Of a DNA stretch of 34,029 bases, positions 15,396 through 24,216 are shown one piece after another (the stretch's first letter is position 1; every line of letters begins with the position of its first letter). Location of the stretch: positions 1-34,029 of the forward strand of contig JBCCTF010000018.1 of assembly GCA_039198765.1 (NCBI GenBank). Reading direction: 5' to 3'. The notes under the pieces are model-generated. The model saw only the letters and a list, made by a program, of their open reading frames with translations. It was not told where the DNA came from and did no database searches. Both the position numbers and the translations under genes were made by a program. The DNA comes from Parvularcula sp039198765 (GTDB lineage Bacteria; Pseudomonadota; Alphaproteobacteria; Caulobacterales; Parvularculaceae).

Positions 15396-15968
15396 TTACG
15401 CGGCCTTGCGACGACGCGCGAAGGCGAGAGCCGCTGGAGCAAACAGCAGGGCTGCTGCGGGGACCGGGACAGGAGCCGCATCGCCAACGATCACGCTGAC
15501 CGAATCGCCATTGCCGAGGTCCGACGTGAAGACGCCGAGCGAGATGCCGAGTGAAGCGAAGGTTTCACCAGCAAACGTGACCATACCGGACAGAGCGGAG
15601 CCCGAGACATAGCCTGTCGGTAGGCCGAGTGCGGGGTCAGTGAACAAGGCAAAGGCATCGCCGCTTGCTGAACCCGTGCTGACGCCGCCGCCTGTGCCAA
15701 ACGGTGTCCAAGGATCCGGGACCCTCCAGAACGTGACGTCTGCGTTGGGAATCGAGATCACGAAGCCGCTTACTGGACCGATCTGTGCCCGGTCCTGCGT
15801 GTCGGAGCCAAATTCGGCCAGACCTGTGAGGTCGATGGAACCGGAATAGGTGGCCGTCACACCGCCGCCAGACTCAGTGATAACAACTTCGACCGCCGCA
15901 TTTGCGGAGCCAAGAAGAGCGATTGCGCTGGCGAGAGATGCCGCAGTGCGGACAACAGTTTTGATCAT
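15396..15968 (-). CDS. Secreted VPxPA-CTERM-type protein (second)
   Basis: 190-residue exported protein with a Sec signal peptide (MIKTVVRTAASLASAIALLG, then SANA cleavage). The body is small and Gly-, Ser- and Thr-rich, probably all beta. The C-terminal tail is VPVPAAALLFAPAALAFA followed by RRRKAA: a VPxPA motif, a membrane-spanning stretch and Arg/Lys residues, the exosortase-type sorting signal. Little similarity to the first such protein is visible outside the tail. It is monocistronic, with a strong terminator directly downstream and a cluster of TTAA sites directly upstream. Function unknown; surface or extracellular matrix location is inferred from the family. Confidence 0.88.
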   Translation of the reverse strand: MIKTVVRTAASLASAIALLGSANAAVEVVITESGGGVTATYSGSIDLTGLAEFGSDTQDRAQIGPVSGFVISIPNADVTFWRVPDPWTPFGTGGGVSTGSASGDAFALFTDPALGLPTGYVSGSALSGMVTFAGETFASLGISLGVFTSDLGNGDSVSVIVGDAAPVPVPAAALLFAPAALAFARRRKAA

Positions 15969-15986
15969 GGTTTACCCCCAGGAACG

Positions 15987-16008
15987 TTAAGTTATCTGTT
16001 AACATTAA
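15987..16008 (-). promoter_or_regulatory. TTAA cluster upstream of VPxPA-CTERM gene
   Basis: Three TTAA tetramers lie in 22 bases (15987, 15999, 16005), 20-40 bases upstream of the start codon. Alphaproteobacterial CtrA binds TTAA-N7-TTAA; here the spacings are 8 and 2, so this is at best a non-canonical site or simply AT-rich promoter DNA. Confidence 0.3.
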
Positions 16009-16079
16009 CGGGGGATGAACGCGTAAGGCAAGCGCATTTGGACCGGGAAGGGCACCGCTCGCTTATAGCGAAACCTATC

Positions 16080-16097
16080 AGCAGCTTAGCGGCTGCT
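16080..16097 (-). terminator. Weak hairpin downstream of ELM1-family gene
   Basis: AGCAGC and GCTGCT form a 6-bp stem with loop TTAGCG, six bases past the stop codon of the minus-strand gene. No T-tract follows, so termination activity is uncertain. Confidence 0.3.
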
Positions 16098-16103
16098 CAT
16101 TGC

Positions 16104-17099
16104 CTACTGAACGGTGTCGATGATGCCTCGGATGGTCAATCGCTTGACGATTTCGTCGGCGACACGATCTGTTTCGCGCAAGGGAGCGTAGCGCCAGGTG
16201 TCGCGCATGGAGGCGTCGGGCTTGATCACGCCGCGCTCCTGCAGGGCACCGTGGAAGCGTTTCCACTTACCGCCGCCGCCTGCCATTTTCAGGAGGTGCA
16301 CCGGTTTGCCGGTGAACGCCGCCTCGGTGATCATGTTGGCGCTTTCTTCGGTCACGAGGATACGGTCCGCGAGGCCCAGCATGCCAATGTAGGGGTTGTC
16401 GATCGGGCCGACCGGTTCGCCGTCCCAGAGCCACAGCTTGTTGGTCTTGAAGGCGTACTGCAGCTTATCAATGAAGGCCCGCGGCGTGCGGCGAGAGAGG
16501 GTGGCGAGCACGAAGTGCCCGGCCTCAATCGCGCCCGCGATGGATTTGAGGATGCCTTGCTCCACCTGGTCGTTCCAACGGTAGTCCTTGCTCGGCCCAC
16601 CGATTAGTGCGGCGGCGTAGGACGGCATCAGGCGGACCTCGCCCGGCAGGGACATGCGCAGAAGCTGGCCCTCAATGCGCAGCCGTTCCTTGGTTAGGCG
16701 GTTCGGGCTGCCTTGGATCGGCACCACCGACTGACCCTTCAGCTTGTCGTGGAGCGGCGGGATCACCATCGCGAAATCGTCGGGATTGGCGCGGGGGTCC
16801 TGGGTTTGAACAGTGTAGCAGTGCTGCTTCAGCGCGCGGGTGAAAGGCACCACGCGGCGCCCGCAACCGATGAAGACATCGGGCCAAGGCGCTTCGAGAC
16901 GATCACCGCCCGGCGCCAAGTGGTTGAAAGGATTGCCCCAAAGGAAACGTGGCAGGCGCTCAATGGTCGGGTCGATCGCGATACGCTTGAGGACCACAGA
17001 GGCAGGGATCCGGCGCTGGATGGCCTCGGCGATGCCCAGAACCTGGTTCTGCATACCGGCGCGGCCATCGCTGACCGCCCAGATCGTGATGCGGCGCAT
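16104..17099 (-). CDS. ELM1/GtrOC1 family (DUF1022) protein
   Basis: 331 residues from ATG 17099 (MRRITIWAVSDGRAGMQNQ). The ISDGRAG-type N-terminus, the DVFIGCGRRVVPFTRALK segment, IPPLHDKL, and the late LVTEESANMITEAAFTGKPVHLL mark the family named after plant mitochondrial fission factor ELM1. The architecture resembles a GT-B glycosyltransferase, and the bacterial role is unsettled, with lipopolysaccharide-related sugar transfer suggested. A GTG at 17108 is an alternative start. It is divergent from holC with about 180 bases between them, where I see only AT-rich, TTAACC-containing DNA and no firm promoter. Confidence 0.9.
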   Translation of the reverse strand: MRRITIWAVSDGRAGMQNQVLGIAEAIQRRIPASVVLKRIAIDPTIERLPRFLWGNPFNHLAPGGDRLEAPWPDVFIGCGRRVVPFTRALKQHCYTVQTQDPRANPDDFAMVIPPLHDKLKGQSVVPIQGSPNRLTKERLRIEGQLLRMSLPGEVRLMPSYAAALIGGPSKDYRWNDQVEQGILKSIAGAIEAGHFVLATLSRRTPRAFIDKLQYAFKTNKLWLWDGEPVGPIDNPYIGMLGLADRILVTEESANMITEAAFTGKPVHLLKMAGGGGKWKRFHGALQERGVIKPDASMRDTWRYAPLRETDRVADEIVKRLTIRGIIDTVQ

Positions 17100-17280
17100 C
17101 TCAGTCACGGAGATTTCCCGCTTGCGTGGCCGTGCTGGCCCCTGCTGACCTAATCTCAGGCTGTATGCTGCCTTCGTTTTCATCCTTGATCACCCTTGAA
17201 AACGCGCCCTTGCCTTGGCGTCAACATTGTCTGTTAGGACGAAAAGGAAGCTAACCCGTTAACCTTGATCAGACGTTGCC

Positions 17281-17718
17281 GTGACCGATGTCTTTTTCTA
17301 CCACCTCGAAAGAAGTTCGCCTGAGACGGTGCTCCCCAGCTTGTTGGAGAAGACCTTGGCCCGCGGTTGGCGTGCTTTGGTCAAAGCCGCGGATGCCGAG
17401 GCTCTGCAGGCGCTGGACGAAGCGCTGTGGACCTACCGCGATGAGAGCTTCTTGCCCCACGGGACTGATGGCGCGGAACAGCCTGTTCTCTTAAGTCTCG
17501 GCGATGCAGCGGAGAACGGAGCGCAAGCGGCGTTCTTGATGCCCGGCGTGACGATGACTCCCGACGCGATGAAGACGTTTGAGCGCTGTGTTCTGCTGTT
17601 CCTGCCTGAAGGGTCCGAGGGCGCACGGGCACAGTGGCGAATCCTCAAAGAAGAGGGCTTCACGGTGACGTACTGGAAGCAGACTCTTGAGGGTCGTTGG
17701 GAGAAAGCAGGGTCCTAA
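17281..17718 (+). CDS. holC: DNA polymerase III chi subunit HolC
   Basis: Clamp-loader accessory subunit that links the replicase to single-strand binding protein. The 145-residue protein starts at GTG 17281 with MTDVFFYHL and has the chi layout: ERSSPETVLPSLLEKTLARG, DEALWTYRDESFLPHG, a QPVLLSL strand, then FERCVLLF and WRILKEEGFTVTYWKQ near the end. These are the standard chi signatures. Its last 59 bases overlap the 3' end of the convergent lytic transglycosylase gene. Confidence 0.93.
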   Translation: MTDVFFYHLERSSPETVLPSLLEKTLARGWRALVKAADAEALQALDEALWTYRDESFLPHGTDGAEQPVLLSLGDAAENGAQAAFLMPGVTMTPDAMKTFERCVLLFLPEGSEGARAQWRILKEEGFTVTYWKQTLEGRWEKAGS

Positions 17719-19879
17719 AAGCCTCGTTCTCCGCCCGCTGTTCGGCGCGCATGATCGCCAGTGGCGGCGCGTCGATGGACTCGGTGTCGATGAGCGGGCC
17801 ATCCACGGCTTCTGCATTTTGCCAGAGGACGGGCAGCGGGACCGGTTTGCCAATCGCGGCTGGTGTCGCGGTGCCGCCTCGAGTCAGATCGTCAGCCAGC
17901 TGAAGTCCCAAGGGCACATTGCTGATCCGTGCTCGGTAGACCTGGGTGTTTTCCAGGACGCGCATGACGTAGTTACGGGTCTCGTTGAACGGGATCAGCT
18001 CGACCCAGTCGACGGGATCCACATCATCCGTGCGCGGATCGCCGTACTCTTCGATCCACTTGTCCACCCGGTGCGGCCCTGCATTGTAGCCTGCGAGCAC
18101 CATGACGTAGGAGCCATTGAACCTCTCGAGCAGATGAGAGAGGTGCGCCGCGCCGAGGGTCATGTTGTATTCGGGGTCTGTGAGGAGGCGCGAGGGGTAG
18201 TAGGGGAGGCCTTCCTTCCGTGCCGTGATCTTTGCGGTCGAGTCGATCAGCTGCATCATCCCCTTCGCGCGGGCGGAGGAATAGGCGTCGACCCGGAACT
18301 CTGACTCCTGACGCGACAGGCCGAGGATCAGCGGGGCTTCGGTGAACGCGGTCGCAGCCTCTGGAACGGGGTAGAGGGGGTAGATGATCTCGGGCACAGC
18401 CGCGCCAGCCTTGCGGGTGGCTTTGCCTCCGCGAACGACAAGGTCAAAGTGCCCAGCCCGGCGGACCAAGTCGGCATAGGCGCGGACTTCCTCTGCTTCC
18501 GTCAGCTGATCATCAACGCGCATGGCGAAGAGGCGGAACGTGATGTCCTGGTCGATATGGTCGAGGATGTGCAGAGCGCGGATCAGATCGCGTTTGGCCA
18601 GGTCCTCTTTGTCCTTCTCAGTAGCCTTTGCGACCTCTGGGAAACTGAAAACGGGTGCACCGTTTCCCAAGGTCTCAATCGCTAGCTGACCATAGTAGGT
18701 GTACGGATAGTCCGCGGCGACCATGTAGTGCGCGCGTGCCCGTTCTCGATCGCCCGTAACCTCCGCGGTGCGGGCAAGCCAGTAGTTGCCGCGGGCAAGA
18801 CTGATCGGTGAGCTGACTTTTGAGGTCAGGAAATCGAAGTGTGCTCGGGCCTTCTCGGGATCATTCAGGAACCGCAGCGCGAGCCAGCCTGCAAAGAACT
18901 CAGCCTCTGCGAAGGAGCTTCCGTCGGTGACGCCGGAATAGGCGGTCAGGGTGTACGCGTCTTCAAACCGGCCATTCTTCAGTGCCCACCGCGCGAGCAG
19001 TTTGCGTTCGTAATACCACGACTCAGGGTTGCGCAGCAGGCCAGCATCCGTGGGGGCGAAAGCGGAGATGCGGATCGCCTCATCCTCGCGTTTCTGGCGG
19101 CGCAGATAACGCACCATGGCGTGGAGCACGCCGGGGTCACGTTGGCTCTCCTTCGGCAGCTTGTTGAACAGGGTCCGGCCAGCCGTCCGTCCACGGAGGA
19201 GGTTCTTGCGCGCCTCAACTTCCTTGGCACGTCGACGCGAGAGGAGGCCGTCAACATCCTCCGTTCCCGCCGTTGTCCGGCGGAACAGGGCGCGGTCAGC
19301 CTTCGCGAAATGGTCCTCTTCCCGCAGGATGTTGCCATGCGCCTTGACGATGGCCCTGCTGTCCTCGCGGTTGAAATTGTGCTCGATCCACGCGCTGCGA
19401 ATATACTCCGCACCCAGATCGTCTCGCCCCATCTCCAGCAGTGCTTTGCCTAGATAGAGCTTGGCAAATCCGCCTAAGGGATCGCGGGTGTCGTAGAACG
19501 CGAGCAGCTCACCTGGAGGCGTCTCCTCGTCCATCAGCGCCTCGGCCTTGCGCTGCATCACAGTCAGGCCAGGCCAGCCGGGATGGTTGTCGAGGAACGC
19601 ATCATAGGCCCGCAGTTCCTGGTCCGGGGTGTTCGAGCGGAGAATGGCCCACCGGGCGATGTCTTTGTTCAGGGGGTCACCCAGATCATCTGCGAACGCC
19701 TGCGCAGCATCGTACTGGCGCTCATCCAGGGACTCGAACACCATGCGCAGGCGCAGGGCCTCATCACGCAGAATGTACGGCGACTCAGGCGCAGGCGGCT
19801 TCAGGCGAGGCACGTAAGGCGTCGCACTCGCAGCCCCGAAAAGGGCGGCGGCCACAGCGATGGAGCGGAAAAGACCCAT
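17660..19879 (-). CDS. Soluble lytic murein transglycosylase (Slt-type)
   Basis: Periplasmic enzyme cleaving the MurNAc-GlcNAc bond of peptidoglycan. 739 residues from ATG 19879, which starts a signal peptide (MGLFRSIAVAAALFGAASA); an in-frame ATG at 19915 adds 12 residues with Arg-Arg and is possible. The first two-thirds is an all-helical superhelical region as in Slt70. The C-terminal SLT domain has LGLSRQESEFRVDAYSSARA, containing the catalytic Glu, then KGMMQLIDSTA, MVLAGYNAGPHRV and IPFNETRNYVMRV. The tail beyond the domain is about 90 residues and is Pro- and Ala-rich. It is divergent from dapA, a usual alphaproteobacterial arrangement. Confidence 0.95.
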   Translation of the reverse strand: MGLFRSIAVAAALFGAASATPYVPRLKPPAPESPYILRDEALRLRMVFESLDERQYDAAQAFADDLGDPLNKDIARWAILRSNTPDQELRAYDAFLDNHPGWPGLTVMQRKAEALMDEETPPGELLAFYDTRDPLGGFAKLYLGKALLEMGRDDLGAEYIRSAWIEHNFNREDSRAIVKAHGNILREEDHFAKADRALFRRTTAGTEDVDGLLSRRRAKEVEARKNLLRGRTAGRTLFNKLPKESQRDPGVLHAMVRYLRRQKREDEAIRISAFAPTDAGLLRNPESWYYERKLLARWALKNGRFEDAYTLTAYSGVTDGSSFAEAEFFAGWLALRFLNDPEKARAHFDFLTSKVSSPISLARGNYWLARTAEVTGDRERARAHYMVAADYPYTYYGQLAIETLGNGAPVFSFPEVAKATEKDKEDLAKRDLIRALHILDHIDQDITFRLFAMRVDDQLTEAEEVRAYADLVRRAGHFDLVVRGGKATRKAGAAVPEIIYPLYPVPEAATAFTEAPLILGLSRQESEFRVDAYSSARAKGMMQLIDSTAKITARKEGLPYYPSRLLTDPEYNMTLGAAHLSHLLERFNGSYVMVLAGYNAGPHRVDKWIEEYGDPRTDDVDPVDWVELIPFNETRNYVMRVLENTQVYRARISNVPLGLQLADDLTRGGTATPAAIGKPVPLPVLWQNAEAVDGPLIDTESIDAPPLAIMRAEQRAENEAFRTLLSPNDPQESASSTSP

Positions 19880-20009
19880 TTTTGTGACTGTGAACCAATT
19901 CCTACGGGCGTGCATCAAATTCTTCGTGACATCCATGTGGGCGTTGCGGCGCGGGCGCTGACGGGGTACCTCCGCGCGTCGTTTCCGCTCGCAAAAAGGA
20001 CCTTTGGTC

Positions 20010-20900
20010 ATGACCCACGACTGGCTCTCCGGCTCGATGGTGGCACTCGTCACCCCGTTCTCTGCTGACGGAAGCGTGGACGAAAAGGCGCTGGAACGCC
20101 TGATCGAGAGGCAAATTGCGGGCCGCACCAGCGCCTTGGTGGTTGCTGGCACCACCGGCGAGGCGGCTGCGCTCACCGAAGATGAGCATATCGATGTGAT
20201 TGAGCGCGCTGTGCAGATGGCTTCGGGCCGTGTGGCCGTGGTCGGCGGCGTCGGTGCGAATGTGACGCGGGACGCTGTACGACTGGCTGAGCGCTGCCTT
20301 GAAGTGGGCGTGCAAGGCGTGATGGCGACGACTGGCTACTACAACAAACCCAACCGCGAGGGCTTGCTGGCGCACTACTCTGCACTGTGCTCCGCCACAG
20401 ACCTGCCGGTGATCCTCTATAATGTGCCTGGCCGCACGGTGACGGACCTCGATGAGGGACTGATTGCTGAGCTGGCGCAGCTGCCCAATGCGGTCGCTCT
20501 GAAGGACGCCTCAGGCGACCTGGCCCGCGTCGCGCGGCATCGCCTCTCCGTCCCCGAGGGCTTCGCGCTTATCTCCGGTGAGGACATCACCGCCGTGGGC
20601 TTCAACGCTATGGGCGGCACCGGGTGCATCTCTGTCAGCGCGAATGTCGCGCCGGCGCAGTGCTCTGAAATGCAGCGCGCCTGCGCTGAAGGCCGGTGGG
20701 CGGATGCCTTGGCGCTGCAGGATGCGCTGACGCCCCTCCATGACGCCATGTTCTCCGATGCCTCGCCTGCTCCGGCGAAATATGCCCTCGCGCGGCTCGG
20801 TCTGATTGAGGAGCACTTGCGTCTGCCGATGACGCCTGCGCGAGAAGATGCGCGGCGAAAGGTTGACGCGGCGCTTAATCGTCTCAATCTCGAGGGCTGA
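20010..20900 (+). CDS. dapA: 4-hydroxy-tetrahydrodipicolinate synthase DapA
   Basis: Condenses pyruvate with aspartate semialdehyde in lysine and diaminopimelate synthesis. 296 residues from ATG 20010, with AAGGA nine bases upstream; the TTG two codons earlier is not needed. Active-site marks are VVAGTTGEAAALTEDE, the Tyr in VILYNVPGRT, and the Schiff-base Lys in AVALKDASGD; the GYYNKP loop is also present. Its product feeds peptidoglycan, which fits the divergent transglycosylase. smpB follows after 19 bases. Confidence 0.97.
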   Translation: MTHDWLSGSMVALVTPFSADGSVDEKALERLIERQIAGRTSALVVAGTTGEAAALTEDEHIDVIERAVQMASGRVAVVGGVGANVTRDAVRLAERCLEVGVQGVMATTGYYNKPNREGLLAHYSALCSATDLPVILYNVPGRTVTDLDEGLIAELAQLPNAVALKDASGDLARVARHRLSVPEGFALISGEDITAVGFNAMGGTGCISVSANVAPAQCSEMQRACAEGRWADALALQDALTPLHDAMFSDASPAPAKYALARLGLIEEHLRLPMTPAREDARRKVDAALNRLNLEG

Positions 20901-20919
20901 GTTTGAAGCCCTAAGGACC

Positions 20920-21405
20920 ATGGCCAAGAAAGACGAACCCGTTCGGAAGACGATTGCCGAGAACCGGCGCGCTCGCTTTGAGTACAAACTCGGCGATGTG
21001 ATCGAGGCTGGGCTGGTTCTTCAGGGTACGGAGGTCAAGGCCCTGCGTGAGGGGAAGGCCAACATCGCTGAGAGCTATTGCTCTCCGGAGAATGGCCCCA
21101 ACGGCAAAGAGATCTGGCTGATCAATTCCAACATCCCCGAATATTCGGGCGGTAACCGCCTGAACCATCAGCCGAAGCGTCCGCGGAAGCTGCTGCTGCA
21201 CAAGAAGCAGGTCAATCAGATGATCGGCGCGGTAGAGCGGAAGGGGAATACGATCATTCCCCTACGGATGGTCTTCGACAAGAACGGGAACGTGAAGCTC
21301 GACATCGCCTTGGCAGAGGGCAAAAAGCTCGTCGACAAGCGTGAGACGATGAAAGAGCGCGACTGGGGTCGCCAGAAGCAGCGCCTGATGAAGGACTACA
21401 GCTAA
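20920..21405 (+). CDS. smpB: SsrA-binding protein SmpB
   Basis: Binds tmRNA and delivers it to stalled ribosomes in trans-translation. 161 residues from ATG 20920, preceded by AAGGA at rather short spacing. The OB-fold core carries ENRRARFEYKLGDVIEAGL and LQGTEVKALREGKANI, then PRKLLLHKKQV and IPLRMVFDKNGNVKLDIALA. The basic C-terminal tail KRETMKERDWGRQKQRLM enters the empty mRNA channel. The stop overlaps the stop of the convergent lipoprotein gene (CTAA). No ssrA RNA gene was recognised in the window. Confidence 0.97.
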   Translation: MAKKDEPVRKTIAENRRARFEYKLGDVIEAGLVLQGTEVKALREGKANIAESYCSPENGPNGKEIWLINSNIPEYSGGNRLNHQPKRPRKLLLHKKQVNQMIGAVERKGNTIIPLRMVFDKNGNVKLDIALAEGKKLVDKRETMKERDWGRQKQRLMKDYS

Positions 21406-22274
21406 CCGCAGGTGACGCGAGCAACCTGGCCGAATTGCCCGGTGGATGTGATCAGCAATTCGTTCCTGCGCCCTGGGATCCACGTGACAGCTTCGCTCTG
21501 CTGAAGGCCGAGTGGGCGCAAGTCACAGATTCGCGTGGGGATGTTGGTCGTCGGCAGGCCAGTTCGTCTGTCGGTCGGGAAGATGTAGAGATCTGTGTAC
21601 GTCAGAACGGCCAGCGCCCTTCCGTCGCCCGATAAAGCCGCGCCCGTTACGCGCTCTTCGATCGAGCGGACCCTGTCAAACAACACCATTGTTCGTTCAG
21701 CTTTGCCGATGCCTGTGCCCCAATCGTCGGAGCCCACGGTGTAGATGGCCACTTCGCCATTGCGGCCCCTGCTGATCAGGCCAAGTCCGCCGCCGGGCAT
21801 CATGTACATGCCTTCTGCGTCGTGGGCATAGTCTGTGTACGTGATAGGCAAGTGATAGTTGACGCCCTCAGCGCTTTGGGTGCTGGTCACCGATGGCTCG
21901 GGGAAATGGTAGACCCGCACTTTCGAGCGCCTGCGATTGTTGTCACCCGTGTCGCCGATATACAGGCAGTCGCGCCATGGCGGCAGCACACACGCACCGA
22001 TCGTCAGGCTTTCCCAATCCTCATTCCCCGCGCCTTGCACAAGGAACGAGCCAAGGTCGCGGCCAGTCTCGTCCAAGGCGTAGACCACGGGTTGGCCGCC
22101 TCGTTCGTTGATCGTCCAGAACACTCCAGCCTGTTTCCGGCTCGCGGCGATCCCTGAGCTTTTGGTGATGTCAGCACGCTGAAAGTAGCCACGTTGATGA
22201 GGAGCCTCTTCAAACATATCGATCGAGCTACACGCTGCGAGCAGGAGGGCGGCGAAGAAGATCGTTATCCGCAT
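21402..22274 (-). CDS. Putative lipoprotein, beta-propeller-like
   Basis: 290 residues with a lipoprotein signal: MRITIFFAALLLAAC, lipobox LAAC with Cys15, then SSID. The residue after Cys is Ser, so outer-membrane sorting is likely. The mature part repeats short beta-rich units, with GNEDWESLTIG followed by CLYIGDTGDNNRRR, a pair of motifs seen in propeller-like proteins of the esterase-like/SdiA-regulated type. AEGMYMMPGGGLGLISRGR and GAALSGDGRALAVLTYTD look like further blades. I cannot assign an enzyme activity. It is the second gene of a pair with the small secreted protein 19 bases upstream. Confidence 0.78.
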   Translation of the reverse strand: MRITIFFAALLLAACSSIDMFEEAPHQRGYFQRADITKSSGIAASRKQAGVFWTINERGGQPVVYALDETGRDLGSFLVQGAGNEDWESLTIGACVLPPWRDCLYIGDTGDNNRRRSKVRVYHFPEPSVTSTQSAEGVNYHLPITYTDYAHDAEGMYMMPGGGLGLISRGRNGEVAIYTVGSDDWGTGIGKAERTMVLFDRVRSIEERVTGAALSGDGRALAVLTYTDLYIFPTDRRTGLPTTNIPTRICDLRPLGLQQSEAVTWIPGRRNELLITSTGQFGQVARVTCG

Positions 22275-22293
22275 GCTGAGGATGCTTTCCCTA

Positions 22294-22665
22294 TCAGTTG
22301 GGTCTAAAGGTGATCCGGTAGTAGACGCCGCTGCGGGTCTCGCCTGTCACGCGCTCGCGACTGCCTTGCACGAAGCGCACGCGCCGCTCAGCGATCGAGT
22401 CGCAATCGTCACCGCCAATAGCGCAGACCGTCAGGTCCATGAAGATGCGCCCATTATCAATCTCGACGTCACCAATCAGAAGGGGTGCTTCGCCCAAATC
22501 GTCGTCTTCCAGCTCAAAGGTGCCTTCACTGAGGTCGACCACATCGCGGACCTTCACCGTGCGCGAGCGGAGGCCTTGTTTTTCTTGGTACAGAATTTCC
22601 ACGCGGTAGTCGTTGCTCTGCAGCATCGCGGTGGAGGCCAAAACGGCCAAACTCGTCAATAACAT
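22294..22665 (-). CDS. Small secreted protein of unknown function
   Basis: 123 residues from ATG 22665, preceded by GAGAGG. The N-terminus (MLLTSLAVLASTAML) is a short signal peptide. The mature part is Asp- and Glu-rich, with DVVDLSEGTFELEDDDLGEAP and two Cys (VCAIGGDDCDS) close enough for a disulfide. I do not recognise the family. It is the first gene of a probable two-gene unit with the lipoprotein. About 108 bases separate it from the aldehyde dehydrogenase upstream; they hold an AT-rich palindrome (CCATAATTATGG) but no clear terminator. Confidence 0.65.
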   Translation of the reverse strand: MLLTSLAVLASTAMLQSNDYRVEILYQEKQGLRSRTVKVRDVVDLSEGTFELEDDDLGEAPLLIGDVEIDNGRIFMDLTVCAIGGDDCDSIAERRVRFVQGSRERVTGETRSGVYYRITFRPN

Positions 22666-22773
22666 GACACCCTCTCTTCAGTCGCGGCCCGCTCACTCTC
22701 TCCCAGCGAACCTCTCTGCCTTGCCTTCATTTACCATAATTATGGCCTGTGGCGCGAGGCTGTTGTTTTGCGC

Positions 22774-24156
22774 CTAAAACCCGCTGAGTGTGACGGTCTT
22801 ACGATTGACAAAAGCCATCATGCCGTCGCGGGCGAGCTCTCGTCCGTACCCTGATGTCTTGGTGCCGCCGAAAGGCAGGCGCGGGTCGGACGCGACAATG
22901 CGGTTCACCGCAGTGGAGCCTGCGTCGAGGCGACGAACTGCATGGACGACGTCCACCTTCTCCTGCGTGAAGATGGTGGACCCGAGGCCGAAGTCGCTGT
23001 CGTTAGCGAGATCGATAGCGGCGTCGAGATCGGGTGTACGGAACATCAATCCCACGGGCGCGAAGACTTCATCGCGGTAGGTCGGCGCGCCCGGCGGGAC
23101 GTTTTCGATAAGGCCGGGGGTCAGCCAGTTGCCTTCAGGGAAACCGTCGACCTCGCCGCGCTCTCCGCCGATGAGGCGCGTGCCGCCTGAGGACATGGTG
23201 GCATAGACTTGGCTGATCGTGTCATCCACGGCTTGCTTGTTCACCAGGGGGCCGATGTCGGTATCGTCCGCCATCGGATCACCGACTTTGAGCGCCTCGA
23301 ACCTTGCAACGAGGCGGTCTTTGAATGCATCGTACACATCATTGTGGATGATGAACCGCTTGGCGGCGATGCAGCTCTGCCCATTGTTCATCGTTCGGCC
23401 GATGGTTGCCGCAGCGGCGGCCGCATCGAGGTCAGCGCTGGGCATCACGATAAACGCGTCACTGCCGCCGAGTTCGAGCACGGAGGGTTTGATCGTCTCG
23501 CCAGCCGTCCGGCCCACCGCCTCACCAGCGGGGCCTGATCCAGTGAGAGTCACGCCGCGAACCCGCCGGTCACGGATGATCGCATCGACTTTGTCGGCTC
23601 CGATGAGAAGGGTCTGGAACGCGGCCTCAGGGAACCCTGCCTCCTGGATCGCCGCCTCAATCGCGATGGCGCAGCGCGGCACGTTGGAGGCATGCTTCAG
23701 AAGGCCAGGATTGCCCGCCATCAGCGCGGGCGCTGCGAATCGGAAAACCTGCCAGAATGGGAAATTCCACGGCATCACTGCGAGCACCGGACCAATCGGC
23801 AGGTGCGCCACGTAGGCGGAGCCTTGGTCGATCTTCACCGGCTCATCGCGAAGAAATCCCGGCCCCTCCTCAGCATAATACCGGCAGACACTCGCGCACT
23901 TAGCGACCTCGGCTTTGGCCGAGGCGAGGGTCTTGCCCATCTCCTCAGTCGCGAGCGTCGCGAGTTTTTCCTGATGCTGATCAAGCACATCCGCGAGGCG
24001 GAGGAGGGCTGCCGCTCGGTCGCGGACAGCCATGATCCTCAGGGCATCGCAGGCATCTTCCGCCCGGCTGAGCGCCGCATCGATCGCATGATCGCTCATC
24101 GGTTCGTAGGTGGCGGCGACGTGTTGGGTGGCGGGGTTTCGGCTCTCGATCGGCAT
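22774..24156 (-). CDS. NAD(P) aldehyde dehydrogenase, succinate-semialdehyde-like
   Basis: 460 residues from ATG 24156 (MPIESRNPATQ). The GTG at 24198 would add 14 residues and overlap the divergent gene. The catalytic Glu is in VLELGGSDAFIV and the catalytic Cys in NNGQSCIAAKRF; PWNFPFWQVFRFAAPALMAGN and LTGSGPAGEAVG form the cofactor site. The short form and the GGSDAFIV variant resemble the GabD/Sad group that oxidises succinate semialdehyde to succinate. No GABA transaminase or permease lies nearby, so the substrate is uncertain. It is divergent from the TerB-DnaJ gene, with only 60 bases between starts. Confidence 0.9.
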   Translation of the reverse strand: MPIESRNPATQHVAATYEPMSDHAIDAALSRAEDACDALRIMAVRDRAAALLRLADVLDQHQEKLATLATEEMGKTLASAKAEVAKCASVCRYYAEEGPGFLRDEPVKIDQGSAYVAHLPIGPVLAVMPWNFPFWQVFRFAAPALMAGNPGLLKHASNVPRCAIAIEAAIQEAGFPEAAFQTLLIGADKVDAIIRDRRVRGVTLTGSGPAGEAVGRTAGETIKPSVLELGGSDAFIVMPSADLDAAAAAATIGRTMNNGQSCIAAKRFIIHNDVYDAFKDRLVARFEALKVGDPMADDTDIGPLVNKQAVDDTISQVYATMSSGGTRLIGGERGEVDGFPEGNWLTPGLIENVPPGAPTYRDEVFAPVGLMFRTPDLDAAIDLANDSDFGLGSTIFTQEKVDVVHAVRRLDAGSTAVNRIVASDPRLPFGGTKTSGYGRELARDGMMAFVNRKTVTLSGF

Positions 24157-24216
24157 AATTGCGCCGTTAGCAGCAAAACCATGGATCAGCACGGCCACTT
24201 AGGGCACAAAAGGCAG

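Noticed and set aside
19880..20176. N-terminal 99-codon extension of the transglycosylase
   Set aside because: It overlaps the start of dapA on the other strand; a proper signal peptide begins at 19879.
22733..22744. CCATAATTATGG palindrome upstream of the small secreted protein as an operator
   Set aside because: Short AT-rich palindromes of this size arise by chance, and no second copy was found near related genes.
23692..24216. Long N-terminal extension of the TerB-DnaJ frame
   Set aside because: It runs antisense through the aldehyde dehydrogenase; TerB-like homology begins only after ATG 24217.
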